In this document: positions 13,452 through 18,217 of the stretch, in pieces
Layout: the number at the start of each line of letters is the position of its first letter
Numbering within the stretch: position 1 is the first letter of the stretch
Source: DATAFO01 sp046728935
GTDB lineage: Bacteria; Actinomycetota; Thermoleophilia; Solirubrobacterales; 70-9
Reading direction: 5' to 3'
Assembly (NCBI GenBank): GCA_046728935.1
Contig: JBKPFS010000061.1
Coordinates: 1-18,217 of the forward strand
DNA: 18,217 nucleotides
Made by a program: the position numbers and the translations under genes
Notes under the pieces: generated by a model
Seen by the model: the letters and a program-made list of their open reading frames with translations, nothing else
Told to the model about the DNA's origin: nothing
Database searches by the model: none

Positions 13452-16253
13452 TCAGCGCAGCTCTCTGAGCACTCGATGCAGGATGCCGCCGTTGCGGTAG
13501 TAGGCGACCTCGTTGGGCGTGTCGAGTCGCACCCGCGCCTCGAACGTCACCGGCTCCCCGCCGTCGCGGGCCGCCGTCACCTCGACGCTCTTCGCCTCGC
13601 CGTCGGAGAGATCGCCGAACTCGAACGTCTCCTCGCCGCTCAGCCCGAGTGACTCCGCGCTCTCGCCGTCGGGGAGCTGGACCGGCAGCACCCCCATCCC
13701 GATCAGGTTCGAGCGGTGGATGCGCTCGAAGCTCTCGGCGATCACCGCTCGCACGCCGAGCAGGGCCGTGCCCTACGCCGCCCAGTCGCGCGAGGAGCCC
13801 GATCCATATACCTTGCCAGCCAGCACGACGAGCGGCACGCCGTCGTCGGCGTACTGCATCGCCGCCTCGTAGATCGTCGTCCCCTCGCCATCGGGGAAGT
13901 GGCGGGTGAAGCCGCCCTCGCGCTCGACCAGCTTGTTTCGCAGCCGCACGTTGGCGAAGGTGCCGCGGATCATCACCTCGTGGTTGCCGCGGCGCGAGCC
14001 GTAGGAGTTGAAGTCGCGCGGCTCGACCCCGTTGTCGATCAACCACTGCCCGGCCGGCGAGTCCTTCTTGATCGCGCCCGCCGGCGAGATGTGATCGGTG
14101 GTCACGGAGTCGCCGAGCACCGCCAGCACGCGCGCGCCCGTGATGGGCTCGATCGGCTTCGGCTCGGCCTTCATGCCCTCGAAGAAGGAGGGCTTGCGGA
14201 CGTAGGTCGAGTCGGGCCACGTGTAGCTGTCTCCCTCCGGCGTCTCCAGGTCGCGCCAGCGGTCATCGCCGGTGAACACGTCGGCGTAGCTGCGCTCGAA
14301 CATGTCCTGGCGGACCGCGTCGGCGATCGTCTGCTTGATCTCATCCGAGCTGGGCCAGATGTCGGAGAGGTGAACGGGGTTGCCGTCGGAGTCCTCGCCC
14401 AGGGGGTCCGTCGTCAAGTCGATGTCCATCCGCCCGGCGAGCGCGTAGGCGACGCAGAGCGGCGGCGAGGCCAGGTAGTTGTTGCGCACGTCCTGCTGGA
14501 TCCGCCCCTCGAAGTTGCGGTTGCCGGACAGCACCGCGCAGACCACCAGGTCGTTGTCGTTCACCGCCTCCGAGATCGCCTCCGGCAGCGGTCCCGAGTT
14601 GCCGATGCACGTCGTGCAGCCGTAGCCGACGAGGTTGAAGCCGAGCTCGTCCAGATACTCGGTGAGGCCCGACTGCTCGAGGTAGTCGGTGACCACGGTC
14701 GAGCCCGGCGCGAGCGAGGTCTTCACCCAGGGCTTGCTGTTCAGGCCGCGGTCGACGGCCTTCTTGGCGAGGAGCCCCGCGCCGATCATGACCGAGGGGT
14801 TGGAGGTGTTGGTGCAGCTCGTGATCGCCGCGATCACAACCCGCCCGTGGTCGAGCTCGACCTCGGTCCCATCCTCCAGCGTCACCGGGACCACGTCATC
14901 GGCGCGGCGCTCGTCGACGACGGCCGTTGTGTCTACGTGGTGGGGCTTGCCGCGATCGTCGTTGTGGTCCTCGCCGGGGGGATCGGAGGCCGGGAAGGAG
15001 CCGGCGACCGCCTCGTCGTAGTTGTTCTGAAGCTCGGCCGCCGCATCCGGGTCGAACTCACTCAGGGACTCGATGAATGCCGCCTTCGCGTCGGCGAGCG
15101 GGATGCGGTCCTGGGGGCGCTTGGGCCCTGCGATACTCGGCTCGACGTCGGAGAGGTCGAGCTCGAGCAGCTCGGAGAAGGTCGGGTCCTCGGAGTCCTC
15201 GGTGTGGAACGTGCCCTGCTCGCGCGAGTAGGCGTCGACCAGCTCGATCAGCTCGGTCGGGCGGCCGGTGAACTCCAGGTAGCGCAGCGTCTCGCGGTCG
15301 ACGGGGAAGATCGCGCAGGTGGAGCCGAACTCCGGCGACATGTTCCCGATCGTCGCCCGGTCGGCGAGCCCGAGGGTGTGGAGACCGGGGCCGAAGAACT
15401 CGACGAACTTCCCCACCACTCCGCGCTCTCGCAGCATCTCGGTGACGCGCAGCACGAGGTCGGTAGCGGTCGCCCCCTCGGAGAGCTCGCCGGAGAGCTT
15501 GAACCCCACGACCTGCGGCAGCAGCATCGAGATCGGCTGCCCCAGCATCGCCGCCTCGGCCTCGATCCCGCCGACGCCCCACCCCAGCACGCCGAGGCCG
15601 TTGATCATCGTCGTGTGAGAGTCGGTGCCGACCAGCGTGTCCGGATACGCCTGCGTCACGCCGTCGGTCTCGCGCGTGAACACCACCTGACCGAGGTACT
15701 CCAGGTTCACCTGGTGGCAGATCCCGGTCGCCGGCGGGACGACACGGAAGTTGTCGAACGCCTGCTGGCCCCAGCGCAGGAAGGCGTAGCGCTCCCGGTT
15801 TCGCTCGTAGTCGCGGTCGGCGTTGATGTCGAAGGCGCGCGGGTTGCCAAACGCGTCCACCTGCACCGAGTGGTCGATGATCAGGTCGACCGGGACCAGC
15901 GGATTGATCTTGGCGGGATCCGACCCGAGATCGTCCATGGCGTCGCGCATCGCCGCCAGGTCGACGATCGCCGGCACGCCCGTGAAGTCCTGCATCAGCA
16001 CCCGCGCGGGCTGAAACGGGATCTCCACGCTCGGCTCGGCGCCGGCGTCCCAGGAGGCGATCGCCTCGACGTTCTCCGCGGTCACCGACTCGCCGTCCTC
16101 GAGCCTCAGGGCATTCTCGAGCAGGACCTTGAGCGAGTACGGAAGCCTGGCGACGTCGAACTTCTCCTGGAGCGCGTCGAGGCGATAGATCTCGAACTCC
16201 TCGCCGCCGACCTCGAGCGTGTCCTTCGCTCCGAAGCTGTCGGTCTCGCTCAT
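13452..16253 (-). pseudogene. acnA: Aconitate hydratase A, interrupted by an in-frame TAG codon
   Basis: Aconitase interconverts citrate and isocitrate using a [4Fe-4S] cluster. The frame from ATG 16253 would give 933 residues, normal for actinobacterial AcnA. Codon 827 (13775-13773), however, is TAG where the family has Lys in GSSRDWAAKG. The same frame then continues perfectly for 106 codons (GTALLGVRAVIAESFERIHR, then SNLIGMGVLP) to the true stop. Cluster ligands C480 (ITSCTNTSNP), C546 and C549 (GCTTCIGNSG) are intact, as are DSHTTMINGLG (211-221) and GSSRDW. A single A-to-T change explains the break. If real, the 826-residue product lacks the end of the swivel domain. A linker at 400-465 carries an SFPASDPPG motif. 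A -10-like GATACT (16265-16260) ends 6 nt before the ATG, implying a leaderless start. A sequencing error is a serious alternative. Confidence 0.9.
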
Positions 16254-16259
16254 GTCCTC

Positions 16260-16265
16260 AGTATC
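16260..16265 (-). promoter_or_regulatory. -10-like GATACT of acnA
   Basis: GATACT on the minus strand ends 6 nt before the ATG at 16253, keeping the key A at position 2 and T at position 6. With no leader space, acnA would be leaderless. ATG 16253 is preferred over the in-frame ATG at 16292 because of this spacing and because the upstream extension is unlike AcnA. Confidence 0.4.
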
Positions 16266-16277
16266 GCTCTTAGCCCC

Positions 16278-16306
16278 TGGACACGGGCTCAAACAGCGAA
16301 TAGGTT
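16278..16306 (+). promoter_or_regulatory. Promoter TGGACA-N17-TAGGTT of the first beta-helix gene
   Basis: TGGACA (16278-16283) and TAGGTT (16301-16306) are 17 bases apart, and the GTG start at 16313 is 6 nt after the -10. This is the best-formed sigma-70-type promoter in the window and predicts a leaderless mRNA. Confidence 0.65.
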
Positions 16307-16312
16307 CTGCAC

Positions 16313-17596
16313 GTGAGGCAGGCGCTGATCGCAGGGATCGCGATCGCGGTTTTGGCCATGACGGCCGCCGAGGCTTCGGCCGCGACGTTCTATGCCGCGC
16401 CCGACGGCAACGGACCGTCCCCGTGCTCGAAGTCCGACCCGTGCTCGCTCCTGGACGCGACCGACTTCGCCGGCGACGGGGACGAGGTGATCGCGCTGCC
16501 GGGCGTCCACGACCTCGGCTCCGACTTCGTCGAGCTCAACTTCGACATCGACCTCCACGGGGTGCCCGGCGCCGAGACGATCGTGCGCTCGAGCGGAGTC
16601 GTGGCGATCAACGTCGTCCAGGGCGACGCCCGCGTCGCCGACCTGCGGATCGAGGCCCCTGGGGAGCCGCTGTTCACGGGCTTCGGCAGGCACCCGACCT
16701 TCGAACGGGTACGGGTGTTCGGGTCCAGCCCAAACGGAACCTGCGTTGCGCCGATCGCACCGGGCCTGATCCGCGACAGCCTCTGCGTCAACAGCGGGGG
16801 CGGGCCCGCGCTCACCTTCAACGGCGGCTCGGGCGGGGCCTTCACCGCAAATTTCGAGATAGTGAACGTGACCGCCGCCTCGCCCGCTAACGGCCCCGGG
16901 ATCAGGTTCATCGCGAGCGGCGGCCTGACGGAGTCCGTGACCGCGACGAACACGATCGCCCGCGGCGGTGGATCGACGGCCGACGTGCGGACCAACAACT
17001 TCGGCACCGGCACCATCTCGATCGCGCTCGACCACTCGAACTACAACGCCACCGACCCGGGCGCCGGCGCCACGATCACCCCAGCCGGATCGGGGAGCAA
17101 CCAGCTCGCCGCGCCGCTCTTCGCCGACGCCGGCGCGCTTGATTTTCATCAGCTGGCGGACTCGCCAACGGTCGACGCGGGGGCGACCGTCTCGGACCTC
17201 GGCCCGCTCGACTTCGACCGCCAGCCGCGCAGCCAGGGCGCTGGGGTTGACATCGGCGCCGACGAGTTCGACAACCGCCTGAAGCTCAAGGTGAAGGCCA
17301 AAAAGAAGCAGAAGGCTAAGAAGCTCAACATCAAGGTCCGCTGCCCGGAGGAGGAGTGCACGGTCTTCGCCAAGGGCCGCGCCACCGTGAGTGGCGAGCG
17401 GTTCAAGCTGAAGAAGACCAAGGAGCGTTTCCTCGAGGCCAACGAGAGGGCGAAGCTGCGGCTCAAGGCGAAGCACCTCGACGAGCTGAAGGAGCTCCTC
17501 GAGGACGCCGACGGCAAGGCGAAGATCAAGGTCAAGGGCACCGACGCCGGCGGCGTGAAGGCGAAGAAGCGGAAGTCAGTCACGCTCGTCGGCTGA
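16313..17596 (+). CDS. Secreted right-handed beta-helix protein with lysine-rich C-terminal domain
   Basis: The 427-residue protein begins with a signal peptide (1-23, cleavage after ASA). The mature part opens with TFYAAPDGNGPSPCSKSDPC, a start typical of bacterial parallel beta-helix (pectate-lyase-fold, choice-of-anchor Q-like) exoproteins. DGDEVIALPGVHDLG (55-69) follows, then repeated short strands to about residue 300, including DIGADEF near the end of the helix. Residues 321-427 form a Lys/Glu-rich tail (KLKVKAKKKQKAKKLNIKV and later blocks) with one Cys pair in RCPEEECTV. Such basic tails occur on many secreted proteins of this group and may bind cell-wall polymers. No catalytic carbohydrate-active residues are recognised, so an enzymatic role cannot be claimed. 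The start is GTG at 16313. A paralogue follows 38 nt downstream. Confidence 0.82.
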   Translation: MRQALIAGIAIAVLAMTAAEASAATFYAAPDGNGPSPCSKSDPCSLLDATDFAGDGDEVIALPGVHDLGSDFVELNFDIDLHGVPGAETIVRSSGVVAINVVQGDARVADLRIEAPGEPLFTGFGRHPTFERVRVFGSSPNGTCVAPIAPGLIRDSLCVNSGGGPALTFNGGSGGAFTANFEIVNVTAASPANGPGIRFIASGGLTESVTATNTIARGGGSTADVRTNNFGTGTISIALDHSNYNATDPGAGATITPAGSGSNQLAAPLFADAGALDFHQLADSPTVDAGATVSDLGPLDFDRQPRSQGAGVDIGADEFDNRLKLKVKAKKKQKAKKLNIKVRCPEEECTVFAKGRATVSGERFKLKKTKERFLEANERAKLRLKAKHLDELKELLEDADGKAKIKVKGTDAGGVKAKKRKSVTLVG

Positions 17597-17599
17597 GAC

Positions 17600-17628
17600 T
17601 CGACATCGGACGCGGGCGCGGATAGGGT
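17600..17628 (+). promoter_or_regulatory. Promoter TCGACA-N17-TAGGGT of the second beta-helix gene
   Basis: TCGACA (17600-17605) and TAGGGT (17623-17628) are 17 bases apart, and the GTG at 17635 lies 6 nt after the -10. Spacing and start context match the first beta-helix gene exactly, so the promoter seems to have been copied with the gene. Confidence 0.65.
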
Positions 17629-17634
17629 GCGCGC

Positions 17635-18217
17635 GTGAGGCAGGCGCTCATCGCAGCGACCGTGGGGTGCGTGGTGCTGCTGCTCGCGGCGACCGGCGCG
17701 TCCGCGGCGCTCCGCTATGCCGAGCCCGGTGGCGACGGGCCGGCCTCGACTTGCCCGAAGAAGAATCCCTGTGAGGTCCACGACGCCGCGGAGCCCCCCG
17801 GTGCCGATGACGGCGACGAGGTGATCCTCCTGCCGGGCACCTATGAGATTGGGAGCGACAACGTCGAGCTCGGGAGCGCGATCGACCTCCACGGGGCCGT
17901 GGGCAAGCCGCGGCCGGTGATCACGTCGAGTGCGGCCGGCGGGACGACGCTGGACGGCGCGCCCGCCCGGCGGATTGCGGATCTGGTCCTGAAGTCGTTC
18001 GACGACAACCCGATCTTCGGCGCGCTGGGGACCGGCGGCGGCAGCACGACCGTGGTGGAGCGCGTGGTGGCGATCGGCGAGAACGCGCCCGGTTGCAGCG
18101 GGGCGCCGCTTGCGCCGGGAGTCATACGCGACACGGTGTGCGCAACGGGAGGCTCGGCCGTCGGGGGCATCGAGGTGGGCGCGTCCGGCGCTGGCGCCTT
18201 CACCTTTGAGCTCCGGA
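17635..18217 (+). CDS. Secreted right-handed beta-helix protein, paralogue of the upstream gene (3' end beyond the window)
   Basis: The frame opens at GTG 17635 and is still open at the right edge after 194 codons. It shares with its neighbour the signal-peptide start MRQALIA, the motif YAxPxGxGPxxxCxKxxPC, DGDEVILLPGTYEIGSDNVE and APLAPGVIRDTVC. The two are clearly tandem duplicates that have since diverged. The signal peptide is residues 1-24, with cleavage after ASA. By comparison, the missing part should hold the rest of the beta-helix and perhaps a Lys-rich tail. It is presumably exported; its function is unknown. Confidence 0.8.
   Translation, partial: MRQALIAATVGCVVLLLAATGASAALRYAEPGGDGPASTCPKKNPCEVHDAAEPPGADDGDEVILLPGTYEIGSDNVELGSAIDLHGAVGKPRPVITSSAAGGTTLDGAPARRIADLVLKSFDDNPIFGALGTGGGSTTVVERVVAIGENAPGCSGAPLAPGVIRDTVCATGGSAVGGIEVGASGAGAFTFELR

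Noticed and set aside
13773..13775. UAG read as an amino acid (pyrrolysine or code change)
   Set aside because: UAG ends other clear genes in this window, and the family residue here is an ordinary Lys that is not chemically special.
13716..16316. Very long plus-strand open frame of 866 codons opposite acnA
   Set aside because: It is antisense to a clear aconitase, its translation is Arg/Val/Asp-rich without domains, and such frames are expected opposite GC-rich genes with strong third-position bias.
1..18217. CRISPR arrays, transposons, prophage or tRNA genes
   Set aside because: No regularly spaced direct repeats, transposase motifs, terminal inverted repeats or T-arm-like GGTTCGAAT signals were found; the only clear repeats are the lipoyl domains and the beta-helix paralogues.

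Overview
The window is very GC-rich, gene-dense DNA from the chromosome of an actinobacterium, most likely a Thermoleophilia/Solirubrobacterales-type lineage. This placement is inferred from gene families, not from a marker gene. The pointers are a fused 2-oxoglutarate dehydrogenase E2-E1 (OdhA/Kgd type, an actinobacterial hallmark), a decaprenyl-phosphate phosphoribosyltransferase-like UbiA protein, a secreted Ig-like/FecR-like protein, and beta-helix exoproteins with lysine-rich tails. I see no phage, insertion sequence, CRISPR array, tRNA or rRNA.

Layout. (1) 1-2257, minus strand: an AGPS-type FAD enzyme (alkylglycerone-phosphate synthase-like) followed 11 nt later by a UbiA prenyltransferase that runs off the left edge. 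(2) 2282-4054, plus: a CHASE2 membrane class III nucleotide cyclase, divergent from (1). (3) 4051-5253, minus: a secreted Ig-like/FecR-like protein whose stop codon shares a CTAG with the cyclase stop. (4) 5254-5585: no intact gene; it seems to hold decayed 3' ends of a FecR-like gene and of an RTX-repeat gene. (5) 5586-7709, minus: a two-domain fatty acyl-CoA reductase of the Marinobacter (alcohol-forming) type, divergent from a small zinc-ribbon protein (7737-8042, plus). (6) 8143-12501, plus: a 1452-residue chain with two lipoyl domains, a peripheral-subunit-binding domain, an E2 catalytic domain and a complete E1o. (7) 12512-13154: a small zinc-ribbon gene (minus) and a small DUF3817-like membrane protein (plus). 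(8) 13155-13451: a structured, promoter-led and terminator-ended intergenic stretch that may be a non-coding RNA. (9) 13452-16253, minus: aconitase acnA, with the conserved Lys codon of the DWAAKG motif replaced by an in-frame TAG. (10) 16313 to the right end, plus: two tandem paralogous secreted beta-helix proteins, each with its own promoter.

How the parts may work together. Aconitase and the E2-E1 fusion are TCA-cycle enzymes, so a broken aconitase would matter and the amber codon needs checking. The AGPS-type enzyme and the acyl-CoA reductase are the two chemical steps used by eukaryotes to make alkyl ether lipids (fatty alcohol production, then exchange for the acyl group of acyl-DHAP). 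Their presence 3.3 kb apart makes an ether-lipid route a testable guess. Many starts here lie 6-10 nt downstream of a TAnnnT-like -10 element with no Shine-Dalgarno sequence, so leaderless transcription appears to be the rule.
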